DNA of 64,000 bases from Paraburkholderia diazotrophica (GCF_900108945.1 NZ_FNYE01000007.1:1-64000); one strand, 5' to 3'; counted from the stretch's first letter, positions 9,711 through 19,265 are shown. The notes: a model not told the origin generated them from the sequence alone. Program-made: numbers and translations.

Positions 9711-10279
9711 CGTTGATCTTGTTCCGCTGCAAATTGAGCCAAAGCTTAGGCCGCGAAACGGCGAAGCGAAGCGGCGAAAAGCACTGGAGTCAGCCCGCAA
9801 TTCGGCCCTTTGCGGGCCGGATGCATGAAACACCCCGGCACCTTCGTGTTCGCGTTCTGTTCCGCAGGCCTGCAGCCGGATTCGCTACTGAAATGAAAAG
9901 TAGGTCTTGAATGCGGTGCAAGCCGTCGTGGCCAGCCTGCTCCCTTCCAGGTGGGGCGTGGAGCGGAGGGCAGTCAAGATGCCCGTGGACTAAATGGAAG
10001 GGGCCCACGCTTGCTTGAAAAGACTTCTGTTTATGCCGCGAAAGGCTCTTGATGGACAGGACGTGCTAACAGTCAAGGCTGCTGAGTGTGGGTTAGTTGT
10101 TGAACCTGATGCCAGCGACCAGACGGCGAGTACAGAGCAGGGACGAAGCCTCCGAGTCCCCGCGCGCCGCGTGCGTGCCGCTCTTCCGGACGGTCGCAAC
10201 CATGTCGATCGCGCCGGTCGGCTGACTTCCCACCACTTGACGTTGCAAGACAGGAAGCGCGCGCACAAAAGCACAAGGC
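9711..10279. other. Intergenic region upstream of slt
   Basis: Holds a GC-rich hairpin (cggccc-tttgc-gggccg near 9800-9820) without a T-tract and short open frames on both strands with no recognisable product. It is bounded on the right by a transposase remnant, so part of it may be degraded mobile-element DNA. Confidence 0.4.
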
Positions 10280-10465
10280 AAGATATTGATTACCACGCTG
10301 TTCGCCTTCCTGAACGTACTCAACGGCGCAGTACTCGCCACCTGCAAACCGCGTCACCGGCATCAGGAATTCCTGTCATTTCTGCGCGAAATCGACAAGG
10401 CGGTGCCGGCCGACCTCGCCAAACTACAAAGACTATGTACGCGAATCAGGGGAACGGGACACTGA
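10280..10465 (+). pseudogene. IS630-family transposase fragment
   Basis: One frame reads TTLFAFLNVLNGAV, then RHRHQEFLSFLREIDKAVP, the block of IS630 transposases just before the second catalytic aspartate (DNYxTHK). The frame ends in tga at 10463-10465 where that motif should be, and a stop at 10238 closes it upstream, so the helix-turn-helix half and the rest of the DDE domain are absent. No terminal inverted repeats or TA target duplication were found. It is a dead fragment of about 60 codons. Confidence 0.75.
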
Positions 10466-10583
10466 AAAAATGAAAAGAGAGATCGTGGAGTTCGATGCTG
10501 CCCGATCTTCGGCGAGCGGCGGCGTTTGCGGATGGGTGGTGCGTGCGGTCGCTTCCTCCACAATCTGCTGGCCGTCACCTGCA

Positions 10584-10808
10584 TCAAGGCGTGGTCACTG
10601 GATCTTGCGCCGGTGCTCCAGAGTGACTCCAACGTGGGGGGCGGCTGTCATCTGGTGAATTTGCCGCCTTGCGCATTTCACATAGGCTGAGGTCCTCATT
10701 ACCAGTACTCTCATTGTTGTCCTTGCTCGTCCTTAGCACTGACGCGATTACGACGCCAAAGTTTGCGCCCAAGAAGGCTCCCACTCCCAGGCCAAGTAAG
10801 AATTCCAT
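10584..10808 (-). CDS. Small one-segment membrane protein, hypothetical
   Basis: 74 residues from the ATG at 10808, which has a strong AGGGGGAG ribosome site; the longer in-frame start at 10883 lacks one. The first 25 residues are a glycine-rich hydrophobic segment (MEFLLGLGVGAFLGANFGVV) that would insert in the inner membrane, followed by a charged hydrophilic tail. No function is recognised. Confidence 0.6.
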   Translation of the reverse strand: MEFLLGLGVGAFLGANFGVVIASVLRTSKDNNESTGNEDLSLCEMRKAANSPDDSRPPRWSHSGAPAQDPVTTP

Positions 10809-11300
10809 CGCTCCCCCTGTGTATTGATTGTGGCATATGGGCAAAACGCATGAAGTTCCAGCACCGGTAATGCATGGCTTCATTACGCGAGTTCTACCCC
10901 GTCGCGGTGTCCGTACGTGTACCGCATCTTTTGTGGGTTCATGTTTCGTATTTCAGCCTGCGGGTAGACATGACCGGTTTGCGGGTCGCCCCGCTGGCCG
11001 ATTGTCGGCGTGGCGCAAACACAGGCTTGACTTGACAAGTGCCGTGATGGCGATTCAGGTTGCGACTGTAGACATGATGGTCCCCGTTAATGTCGATTGT
11101 ATTGTGGGGCTAGCATATGTCGAGCTTGGGCAATCCTTTGCGGTTTAGCGCACGCTGCAGGCGCGCATTGTTCGAAGGTACGTGTCATGACCGTGCGTCC
11201 TTCCGAGGCGGGGTTATCGTCGCTCCCGCCAGCAGCTCCGGGCCTTATCCAATACGATTCACATTGCGAATCCGTATATCAACCAGCGTTGAACGGCCGC
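10809..11300. other. Intergenic region, nothing recognised
   Basis: About 490 bp with only short open frames on both strands. None matches a known family by eye and none has a convincing ribosome site. Confidence 0.4.
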
Positions 11301-11650
11301 TCAACCGCGAACAATCTCGGTACTGACGCGTTCCTCGAGCACGACGCTGATCTTCTCGTTCGATTGCAGGAATGATGCGATCTCATCGGGAATGAATTCG
11401 ACAATGGACGAGACGTTTGCCATCACGCGCACAATGCCTCGAACGCCCGTCTAAACTTCACAGAGATCAGCTTGCAGCACCTCAACGCTATGCATAAGGT
11501 GTCGTGCATGACGTAGTAGTATTTCTCGGGCGGTTGTTGGATTCACACCGCGTGGCGTCTTGAAAGTAGGGCGGTCCCAAGCGCCTGCTCCATATCTGCG
11601 ATCCGCTTACTCACGGCTGCAGCTACATAAATGCAATTGCAATCAAGCTA
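11301..11650 (-). pseudogene. LysR-family regulator remnant
   Basis: Read on the minus strand from 11650, the HTH region appears as AAAVSKRIADMEQALGTALLSRR. A frameshift near 11560 moves to a frame reading NPTTAREILLRHARHLMHSVEVLQADL, an in-frame stop follows near 11452, and then VRVMANVSSIVEFIPDEI and ISVVLEERVSTEIVRG give the start of the effector domain. These are consecutive blocks of one LysR protein. The frame stops at 11301 and about 150 effector-domain residues are gone. It carries a frameshift, a stop and a 3' truncation, so it is certainly inactive. Confidence 0.8.
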
Positions 11651-11958
11651 TTCAGTGATGCAAAGCTATTTGTTCAATCTCGTGATTTTTGCTTGTATTC
11701 CGGAGGATCGTCACATCGGCTGTTCGACCGAGCTGCCACGACGCAGGGCCGTGCGCTCCTGCTCCGCATTCCCCGGAAAAAAGCGAGGCGGACCATACTC
11801 AGCAGTATTCGCAAGCTAAGCGTCAGAAACATTAACTGTCAGCTCTCTGACGGGCTACACGGGCGAAAAACCGAGCAGGTCGCGCGAGACCAGAATCGAC
11901 TTGCAGGTGGTCAAGCTGCAACTTCCGAGGGGACATGGGCACGCGAAGATGTCATTGA
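11651..11958. other. Intergenic region, nothing recognised
   Basis: About 300 bp between the LysR remnant and the peroxiredoxin gene. The beginning of the LysR gene should lie here but no matching HTH start was found, so the remnant appears truncated at both ends. Confidence 0.4.
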
Positions 11959-12598
11959 TTATTTGTCGGGCTGCGGCGTGTACCGCAGATAGGGACGCTC
12001 GGCGCGATAGCCTTTGGGAAACTTCTTCTTGATGACGTCCTCGTCCTGAAACGTAAGCTCGATGATGACCTCGTCCCCGTTCTTCCAGTTGCCTGGCGTG
12101 GCGATTTCGTGCGCATCGCTGATTTGCAACGCATCGATCACACGCAGGATCTCGTCGAAGTTCCGACCGATATTCAGCGGATAGGTGAGCGTCAAACGCA
12201 GTTTCTTTTGTGGATCGATGATGAAGACCGAGCGCACCGTCGCCGTTCCAGACTGGTTGGGGTGAATCATGTCGTAAAGGGTGGCGACCTTTTTATCCTC
12301 GTCGGCGATGATGGGAAATCCGACCACGGTCTTCTGCGTGTCCTCGATATCTTTCGTCCACGCCTTGTGCGATGCGACGTCGTCGACCGAAAGCGCGATC
12401 GCCTTGACGTTGCGTTTCTCGAACTCGGCTGCAATTTTCCCGTCAGTCCCAGTTCGGTCGTGCAAACGGGTGTGAAGTCTGCAGGATGGGAAAACAGAAC
12501 GACCCATGCGTTCCGGCCCATTCGTGAAACCGGATGCGGCCAATGGATGTCTCCAGTTCGAAATCGAGCACCTTGTCGCCCGGATGAATGCTGCTCAT
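11959..12598 (-). pseudogene. 1-Cys peroxiredoxin (AhpC/TSA, Prx6 type) with two frameshifts
   Basis: The ATG at 12598 starts MSSIHPGDKVLDFELETS, the usual N-terminus of Prx6-type peroxidases. At the codons for GTHW a base is missing (catgggtc for an expected cattgggtc), shifting to a frame that reads WVVLFSHPADFTPVCTTE with the peroxidatic cysteine. A second base is missing about 60 bp later, shifting to the frame that carries KIAAEFEKRNVKAIALSVDD through to the stop at 11959. All parts of a roughly 213-residue protein are present and well conserved, so decay is recent, or the two deletions are sequencing errors. As written no full protein is made. Confidence 0.85.
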
Positions 12599-12660
12599 GG
12601 CGTTGACCTCTCTCAAGTAAGCCGCCCTTGGGGCGGGAATCGCTGGTTCGCCGGACACCA

Positions 12661-13125
12661 TCAGTCCGGCGCGTGGATATAGCGGCGTGACCACGGAAGA
12701 TGGCTCGCTCGTGTGCCCGCCTTGCGGGCGACGATCTGGTAGATGGCCACATCGTCGTTCTCGAACGCGTGCGCGAGCCAGCAAGATAGATGCGCCAGAT
12801 GCGGAATGCCTGCTCGTCGACCAGTTCGCGCAACTTCGCCGAGTTCGCCTCATAGTTCGCGCTCCATGGCCGCAGCGTTCGTGCATAGTGGCGGCGCAGC
12901 TTTTCCACATCGAAGGCTTCGAGACCGCCTTCCTGCATCGCATCCAGCGCGAGGCTCAGATGGGGCAACTCGCCATCGGGAAACACGTATTTATCGATGA
13001 ACGCCTCGCCGTACGCCGCCTCGCCGCCGTTCCGATCCGTCGACGTGATGCCTTGGTTCATCACGACACCATCTTCGGAAAGGAGGCTTTGCACGTGTGT
13101 GAAGTACTCGGGAAGGGCACGAAAT
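12661..13125 (-). pseudogene. Cyclopropane-fatty-acid synthase (SAM methyltransferase) C-terminal fragment
   Basis: From about 13125 the minus strand reads LPEYFTHVQSLLSEDGVVMN, GITSTD, FIDKYVFPDGELPHLSLAL and RRHYARTLRPWSANYEAN, the C-terminal half of CFA-synthase-type methyltransferases. After RIWRIYLAG a single-base deletion shifts to a frame reading AHAFENDDVAIYQIVARKAG before a stop at 12661. The N-terminal half with the SAM-binding motif is missing; the frame instead abuts the head of an unrelated transporter. Confidence 0.75.
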
Positions 13126-13288
13126 AGAGCAGGGGAACGAGCACGAAAAGAAGCGGTAGCAACCGGTATCCCGATGCCGTTCCCGCTTGCGCGGCAGCGA
13201 CCACATTCCCGACGTCCGTATCCGCGAGCATGACCAGCGTACCCGTTCCCCACACGCCGGGTGTTCTCAAGGACGCTACCGATTTCAT
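13126..13288 (-). pseudogene. Nramp-family transporter N-terminal fragment
   Basis: The ATG at 13288 begins MKSVASLRTPGVWGTGTL, then VMLADTDVGNVVAAAQAG and YRLLPLLFVLVPLLYFV. This is the first and start of the second membrane segment of an Nramp-like metal transporter, with an ADTDVGN form of the TM1 metal-site motif. After about 53 residues homology stops and the DNA continues as a CFA-synthase tail in another frame. A related internal and C-terminal remnant lies at 31605-32050. Confidence 0.65.
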
Positions 13289-13600
13289 GGGGATACGTTC
13301 TCCCGCGAATGGCTGTCGAGCGCAACGTTGCACGCGTACTCCAGTCCATGCACAAACGGTAGCGAGGAATGGTTGTTGCGCCCTTGTGGATGAGCTATCG
13401 TTTGATGATGGGATGATGGCGCGACTCCACGATGATGCCGTCGCGCACAACATGGCGTGTCCCGCCCGTCATCGCATTATGGCGACGTATGGATTGCCGC
13501 GCGATGTCGCAGTTCAGCGACGAAGTCGCGCTGTCCTCGCGCGCGACAAACCGCATCGACGCGAAACACCCGTTGAACGCAACGGCGGCATGGACAAACT

Positions 13601-13858
13601 TTACTGGCGGACTTCCCCCGTCTTGCCCGGCGTCGATGCGCCTTGTGGGGACATGGATTTGGCCCGCTTGTCCATTAGCGTGTCGGCTTTGTTGCCTTGG
13701 CTGCCCTGGGCAGCCGGCTCGTTCATCCGTTGGCCGGAGCGACCCGGCTGTTCGGTCGTGGCGGAACTTCCCGACGAAGGGGAGTTGCCCGGTTCTTGCG
13801 CCTGTGATAAAGATCCTGCGGCCACCGCAATAACGGCCGCCCATGCCAGCAGTTTCAT
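13601..13858 (-). CDS. Small secreted Gln/Ser/Gly-rich protein, hypothetical
   Basis: 85 residues from the ATG at 13858, preceded by a GGAGGGG ribosome site. Residues 1-20 form a signal peptide (MKLLAWAAVIAVAAGSLSQAQ). The mature part is short, polar and probably disordered. No family is recognised. The 312 bp between this gene and the Nramp fragment hold nothing that could be identified. Confidence 0.6.
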   Translation of the reverse strand: MKLLAWAAVIAVAAGSLSQAQEPGNSPSSGSSATTEQPGRSGQRMNEPAAQGSQGNKADTLMDKRAKSMSPQGASTPGKTGEVRQ

Positions 13859-14187
13859 CGTCCCCTCCATTGCACATGGCTGTGTGCTTCCATCACACGC
13901 AAGCGATGTGCCCATTTCGGCAAGAAACGTCCTGTCGCCATGGGGAACTTCGAGCGTTTCCTTGGGCTTTTACACCGCCCTTCAAACGGGTCTGCTTGTA
14001 CGGCGCGTTGAGCGTCCCATTGGCTTGCCGGCGGTCCATCGGGGCCGCGACTGCGTAGGCGACGGGCGTCTAACGTTTTTCTCTTGCTGAGGACCGTTTC
14101 TCTTGCGAATAAGGCTGACCTGTCCGTTCATTTGATAATCGCTTGTTGTATCCTCGTCCAGACTGCATGTGTGGAGTGCCTGCCGGG

Positions 14188-14359
14188 CGACTCGAACACG
14201 TCATCCTGGGCGCCAACATTAAGGCGTGCCATTGTCGGTGCTTCGCCCGCCATCTGTACCGTGATCGCGTTCCTCGTCAGCATTGCGCTGATTCATCGGG
14301 TACTCGCCTGTGCCTGCGTCTTCAAGAAGACTGGAGTCTCTTTGGTCGGCGAAAAATGA
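14188..14359 (+). pseudogene. DUF421 membrane protein, C-terminal part, plus strand
   Basis: The plus strand reads RLEHVILGANI and, after a one-base shift near 14217, LRRAIVGASPAICTVIAFL, then IALIHRVLA. The VILGA...RAIVGASP...HRVLA pattern is characteristic of the second and third membrane segments of DUF421 (YcaP-like) proteins. The N-terminal part of such a protein is found on the opposite strand 50 bp to the right, suggesting that the two are pieces of one gene with this part inverted. Confidence 0.45.
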
Positions 14360-14410
14360 ACGACGTGCAAGGCAGTATCGCGACAACTTAATCGAACGGC
14401 GAGCGCGGTC

Positions 14411-14545
14411 CGAAAGTCCGAAACAGCGCCGGACAGAGAAGCGAATGCAGAGGAGTCCAACGAAGAACACTGCCACGGTGCGCATCCTCACCTGCAGGGC
14501 ATCAAAGTCCCTGCCTTCGCCGAATATCGCTATCATCACGTCCAT
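14411..14545 (-). pseudogene. DUF421 membrane protein, N-terminal part, minus strand
   Basis: The ATG at 14545 starts MDVMIAIFGEGRDFDALQV and continues with RTVAVFFVGLLCIRFSVRR, matching the short amphipathic start and first membrane segment of DUF421 proteins. Homology ends near 14411, although the frame stays open to 14219 with no membrane character. See the plus-strand piece at 14188-14359. Confidence 0.45.
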
Positions 14546-14727
14546 TGCCCTCCCATCGGGCAACCTGGACAACAGCTGAGGCCGTAGGACAAGCGCCTCC
14601 AGATGGCGGGGGCCTCTTACATCCTTCAGCCCGTTTCGCTGATCTCCCGCTCGCGGTCCGATCGATGTTTATCCCGGCAGGAGCATCCCGAAGGCAGCGA
14701 CCACCGTAAAGGCCACCGTGTACCGGC

Positions 14728-14949
14728 TCACGCGTTGTCGTCTATCCACCCACGCAGCCACTCAGCAGCCCACCGGATCGCGCCCTCGGGTGTGTCCGAG
14801 ATGCCGAGATTCCTGAACGTGTAGCTGAAGTATCCGTCGTCCGCATCCGTACTCGTTCGCGAGATCGTGGCCTTGGCCGTGTACATCCCCACAGCCGCAA
14901 CGGGCTCGATGTCCAGCTTCCAATCCCGGTAGTTCTGGACCGCGTTCAT
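14728..14949 (-). CDS. Small conserved hypothetical protein (Burkholderia type)
   Basis: 73 residues with an AGGAGGGT ribosome site before the ATG at 14949. The sequence (MNAVQNYRDWKLDIEPVAAV at the start, AIRWAAEWLRGWIDDN at the end) is of a kind often present in several copies in Burkholderia genomes. It is soluble, probably one alpha/beta domain. Its function is not known. Confidence 0.75.
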   Translation of the reverse strand: MNAVQNYRDWKLDIEPVAAVGMYTAKATISRTSTDADDGYFSYTFRNLGISDTPEGAIRWAAEWLRGWIDDNA

Positions 14950-15643
14950 GGCTGTACCCTCCTGTATTCGGACGCAAAATTTTACTGCTCATATGTGACT
15001 GCTACCCGCCGCTGGTCTGCTGAGACGTGCTCCCATCCGTGTAATGCGAGCGTCAAATTACGAGTCGGCGACGGTACTAACGTTGGTCGCAAGCCGCTCG
15101 TGCTCCGGGAATTCATGTGACGGATCAACAAAGCCACGGTAGACAGATGTATAACGCCTCTACTGGCCGCAGTCGGAAGCCAACCCAACAAAAGCATTGC
15201 GCAAGGGATTGCGTCGCGAGCCGATTTAGATCAGCCAGTTTCCTGTTCCGGGAGCGTGACCAGTTGCTGATTCACGCGATGTGCGCGAAAGCACTATCTG
15301 CCGGAAGTCGGTTTGCCCACCCGTCGCCTTCAGCACATCATCCAGTCGGCGCATCACACCGCCCCAGCGTTTCGATCATTACCGATAGCAGCGATGCGCC
15401 GTTGCCGCTGCATTCGAGCTTTGGCGCGATGCCGTTGGGCATCTGGACCGTCCACGTCCAGGAGGCCGCACGAACCGAAGGCAAACCAACCGTCGTCTTC
15501 TACGAAGAAGTCATCGCAGGTCCTCGCTCGATCGCAATGGGCCAGGCCCCTGTTCGCTTCCTTTAACAACGCGTGAAACCACAACTGTCACGCGCGCGGG
15601 GATCCGCGAACCATCCGTTCCGGGCCATCGCTCGTCGGCTGAC
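14950..15643. other. Intergenic region, nothing recognised
   Basis: About 690 bp with overlapping open frames on both strands, none of which matched a known family or kept coding character along its length. Given the decayed surroundings it may hold gene remnants too worn to identify. Confidence 0.4.
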
Positions 15644-16051
15644 TCATCGACCGTCGGTGGCTTGCCAGCCTCGCTTATCCAAAAGGGTAGAAACGGTCGC
15701 GCACAGAAGCGAGACGTCGACGGGCTTCCGGAGATAAGCAGTTTGTAATCCAGATGCAGAGTCGTCGGGTAGTGCCAGCGGTGAAGCAAGAGCGAGAATG
15801 ATTGGCACGTGGATGAGCTCCGGGTCGTGCCGAAACAGGCGACGCAACGTCATGCCGTCAATCTCCGGCAAGAGCCAGTCGGTAACAAGAAGATCTGGAC
15901 GTGCGGTTTTCGCGAGCGCAAGTGCGGACTCTCCTGTGGTGGCCCAGACGACCTCAAAGCCGTTCAGGCGCAGTGCCTCTGTCCATGCGCGTGCGATCGT
16001 CTCATCGTCCTCAGCAAGCAGAACAACGTATTTTGAGGTTGGCAGGTTCAA
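15644..16051 (-). CDS. Single-domain response regulator
   Basis: 135 residues, only a CheY-like receiver. The acidic pocket is E14-D15-D16, the phosphate-accepting aspartate is D58 in VTDWLLPEIDG and the conserved lysine is K109 in LRKPVD. No output domain follows. No histidine kinase is adjacent, so its partner is elsewhere. The receiver at 34371 is similarly organised (VTDW/ITDW motif), and the two may be paralogues. Confidence 0.88.
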   Translation of the reverse strand: MNLPTSKYVVLLAEDDETIARAWTEALRLNGFEVVWATTGESALALAKTARPDLLVTDWLLPEIDGMTLRRLFRHDPELIHVPIILALASPLALPDDSASGLQTAYLRKPVDVSLLCATVSTLLDKRGWQATDGR

Positions 16052-16407
16052 GTGCCCATCGCCAGTTGGTCAGCCCAAGGGCGTGCAGCAACAACCGGTC
16101 CTGCTTCAACCTCAGTGGATTCGCGCTTCGTCGCCGGTATGATCGGCATTTATTTTTCCGGTTGTAATCTGGAAACTGTTGTCGTCGGATGTGTTGCCGA
16201 TTGCGGGCGACGCTCAGACCGGGAGCACTCGCGACGGCTGACATGGTCGCCTACACTGGCCATGCCTTCAGAATCGCCGACCTGGGTCCGATTGCTACCG
16301 ACCGAATCGGCCAACCGGCGGCCAGGAAGCGACATTCGTGCATGTGAGTAAAATCGTCATCTTTCGGCCCCACACTTCACGGCCGTTTTCGGCTTGGAGA
16401 CGAAGCG
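16052..16407. other. Intergenic region, nothing recognised
   Basis: About 350 bp between the response regulator and the solute-binding-protein remnant. No gene, repeat or terminator was identified. Confidence 0.4.
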
Positions 16408-17129
16408 TTGACGGTAATGATTGCGTACATCGAAGAATCCCCGTTCGGCTGGACCGAAGCGGGTGGACCGCTACCGGTGCTGATATCGAGCTCGCGGGGA
16501 CGATCGTGCGGCAGATCGGCGTCACCAGGATCGAGCATGCCTGACGATGTTCAGCGAATTGCTATCCGGCGTGAAGCAGGTCGCTGGGACATGCGCGTTG
16601 CGCTGTTTGCGACGCCGCAGCGTGCCAATACAGTTGCGTTCAGCGTCCCGGTGTGGGGAATCGAGGACGGCTTTCTGGTTCGACCTGGAAACCACAGAGC
16701 GCTCAGTAGCTATCCGTCAATCGCCGAATGTCCTGATGCGCGCCTCGGCATCATTGCCGGACCGGTACAGCATGATTCGGCGGTAGCCTCAGGCGTAACG
16801 GAGGAGCAAAACGTCATCGTTGGCCAACAAGCCGACGCGATCGCGGCCGTTCTCTCCGGCGCGATTGACGGATATGCGAGTACGGCCCTGGGAAATCGGA
16901 TTGTTGCGAGCGGGATGGGCAGTCGGTGATCGAGGCCGTCGCACACGAGCCGGAAATTAACGGCATACAGCGGACGCTTCCGCTGGGAGCGTTTTCATTG
17001 AACCGACAGAACGGATATCTACTAAAAGCAGTGAATCAGCGACTCCATTCATATCCCGGCTCGCCGGATCATCGCGCTCCCATGGCGAGATTCGGGCTAA
17101 GGGGCAGTGAGATCGAGCAGCTATCTTGA
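16408..17129 (+). pseudogene. Family 3 extracellular solute-binding protein remnant
   Basis: The blocks appear in order but in changing frames: MIAYIEESPFGWTEA, then TGADIELAGTIVRQIGVTRIEH, then MFSELLSGV, then a long stretch with EAGRWDMRVALFATPQRAN, VPVWGIEDGFLVR, LGIIAGPVQHDSAVASGV and GAIDGYASTALGNRI, and finally PLGAFSLNRQN and MARFGLRGSEIEQL to a stop at 17129. Order and content fit an SBP_bac_3 periplasmic amino-acid-binding protein of about 240 residues. At least four frame changes and no signal peptide make it inactive. No permease or ATPase gene is nearby. Confidence 0.8.
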
Positions 17130-17462
17130 ACGCAGGATAGTGCGGCCGTTCGATCTCGCCCCACACGCTCGTTCAAACGGCGGTTTCGCTCCATCGACGG
17201 ACGGACGCTGACGACGACTGGCTCCGAGGTTGGTGCCAGAGTTACTACGCGGCGCTTTAACGCTGCGCGCGGGGAACGTGCGCGGCATCGAAACGGGGTC
17301 GTCACGGCTTTTCAGGAGCAGATCTTCGAGGTAGTCTCGTAAATCGACTATTCCGCCACTCGCGCTCGGTGGCGGGGCCAAGGCTGCTTGGCGGAGAGCA
17401 GCGATCACGTGCTGTCGCGCCGCGATGCTCTCAGGGAGACGGTATGTCGGTCAGGAGGATCG

Positions 17463-19265
17463 ATGGATCGCCGCCACTTCCTCAAGTCGTCGGCCTTTTT
17501 TACGATTGCGGCCGCCACCGGCACCCTTGGCGCTCCGCAATCGGTACCGCCGTCCGGTGCTTCACGCAAAGGTCTCTATCGGTTCCCACAGGGTGTCGCC
17601 AGCGGTGATCCGCGCGATCGCTCCATCGTGTTCTGGACGCGGTGTGTGCCAGTACATGGGGACGCAAAGCAACGCGCAAAACGCGTTACGCGCGCAGTGC
17701 CGTTACGACTCGAGGTATCGACGCGGCCTGATTTCTCGGCTCTCGTCGCCAGCGTACCGCTGAGGGCACTGACCGCCTATGACTTCACCGTGCGAACGAA
17801 GGTGACGGGGCTCTCGCCGAAAACCACGTATCACTATCGGTTCGTCGCCGGCGGCGACACGAGCGTCATGGGTGTCGCGCGCACGGCTCCCGATCCAAAC
17901 GAAGTCAACAACCAGGTGCGCTTCGCGTGGCTCACCTGTCAGGACTGGAGCGTCAACCACTGGCAAGCAATGAGCCTGCTGGCAGACGAAAGCGATCTCG
18001 ATTTCGTCGTGCATGTGGGCGATTACATCTATGAAACGGTCGGGGCCGCGAGGCCGGGCGCTGTCGAGGCGGCGCATCCTTCGTTTCGGCTGCCGGACGG
18101 AAAGCCGCTCGCCGACGGCAGCGTTTATGCCAATACGCTCGAAGACTATCGGATGCTCTATCGCACCTATCGTACCGATCCGCGCTTGCAGACGCTGCAC
18201 CAGCGCCTGCCGATGATCGCGATATGGGACGATCACGAATTTTCCGACGACTGTTGGCAGGATCATCAGGTCTACACGAATGCGGAAACGCAGGAGACAC
18301 AGCGCCGCCGCAACGCCAGCCGCGCGTGGGCCGAGTACATGCCGGTGGACTGGGGCGACGTGCGCTTCGAGCCGAACAATCCGTCGTACACCAACATTCG
18401 TATCTACCGCGAATTTCGCTTCGGTATGCTGATGCATCTCGTGATGACGGACGAGCGGCTGTATCGCGACGACCATGTTGTGAGCGAGGCGGCTGTCGCA
18501 CGCGCGCACGGGCACGACCCGGTCCATGGCGACGACGCGGCCGGCTCGCGCTACTTTGTGAAGCAGGACGTGCTGCAGCGCTTCGACGCGCGGGATACCG
18601 CGGAGCTCGGCCGCGCGCCGTCGATGCTCGGCCCAGAGCAGACGCAATGGTGGAAGACTACGATGCAGGGCTCGGCTGCGACCTGGAAGGTGTGGGGCAA
18701 CGAGGTGATGCTAAACCGTCTCTGGGCCGTGATGCCGGGTGCGCCAGAGACACCGGCGGCACGCCTCGTGATCGATTGCGATGCATGGGACGGCTATCCG
18801 GCGCACAAGCACGAACTGCTCTCATACCTGAAGGAGCAGGGCATCCATAACGTCGTCGCGATCAGCGGGGATCTGCATGCGTTTCAGTGCGGCGTCGTGC
18901 GGGACAACCCGGACCCCGCATCGGGTACACCCGTGATCGTCGACTTCGTTTGCGCCGGCATCAGCAGCACGTCGTTCTACTCATACATGAAGGCCGCATG
19001 GAGCGGCACACCGCTCGCGTCGCTTGTCGCTACCCCGGCCAAATTCGACACCTTCCTGATGACGAATAACCCCGATCTGCGCCACGCTGACCACGACGCG
19101 CAGGGCTATGCGTCAGCCACCGTTACGCCGGAGAGTTTTTCGGTGGTGTTCAACAAAGTGAGGTCGTTGAACCCGGACGGCACCGCGCCCGCAGACGCCT
19201 TACTCGAGCGCACGCGGCTGATCGTGCACAAGGACGCGATCGAGGTACGCGTCGAGCGCTTCTAG
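17463..19265 (+). CDS. phoD: Alkaline phosphatase D (PhoD) family, Tat-exported
   Basis: 600 residues from the ATG at 17463, chosen for its AGGAGG ribosome site and because it opens a twin-arginine signal (MDRRHFLKSSAFF). An N-terminal PhoD domain spans about residues 35-135. The metallophosphoesterase domain holds LTCQDW near 157, HVGDYIYE near 185, WDDHEFSDD near 255 and ISGDLHAF near 468, the metal-ligand motifs of PhoD phosphodiesterase/phosphomonoesterases that use iron and calcium. It would act in the periplasm or outside the cell. No pho box was located and neighbours are remnants. The 333 bp upstream (17130-17462) hold no other gene I can name. Confidence 0.93.
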   Translation: MDRRHFLKSSAFFTIAAATGTLGAPQSVPPSGASRKGLYRFPQGVASGDPRDRSIVFWTRCVPVHGDAKQRAKRVTRAVPLRLEVSTRPDFSALVASVPLRALTAYDFTVRTKVTGLSPKTTYHYRFVAGGDTSVMGVARTAPDPNEVNNQVRFAWLTCQDWSVNHWQAMSLLADESDLDFVVHVGDYIYETVGAARPGAVEAAHPSFRLPDGKPLADGSVYANTLEDYRMLYRTYRTDPRLQTLHQRLPMIAIWDDHEFSDDCWQDHQVYTNAETQETQRRRNASRAWAEYMPVDWGDVRFEPNNPSYTNIRIYREFRFGMLMHLVMTDERLYRDDHVVSEAAVARAHGHDPVHGDDAAGSRYFVKQDVLQRFDARDTAELGRAPSMLGPEQTQWWKTTMQGSAATWKVWGNEVMLNRLWAVMPGAPETPAARLVIDCDAWDGYPAHKHELLSYLKEQGIHNVVAISGDLHAFQCGVVRDNPDPASGTPVIVDFVCAGISSTSFYSYMKAAWSGTPLASLVATPAKFDTFLMTNNPDLRHADHDAQGYASATVTPESFSVVFNKVRSLNPDGTAPADALLERTRLIVHKDAIEVRVERF

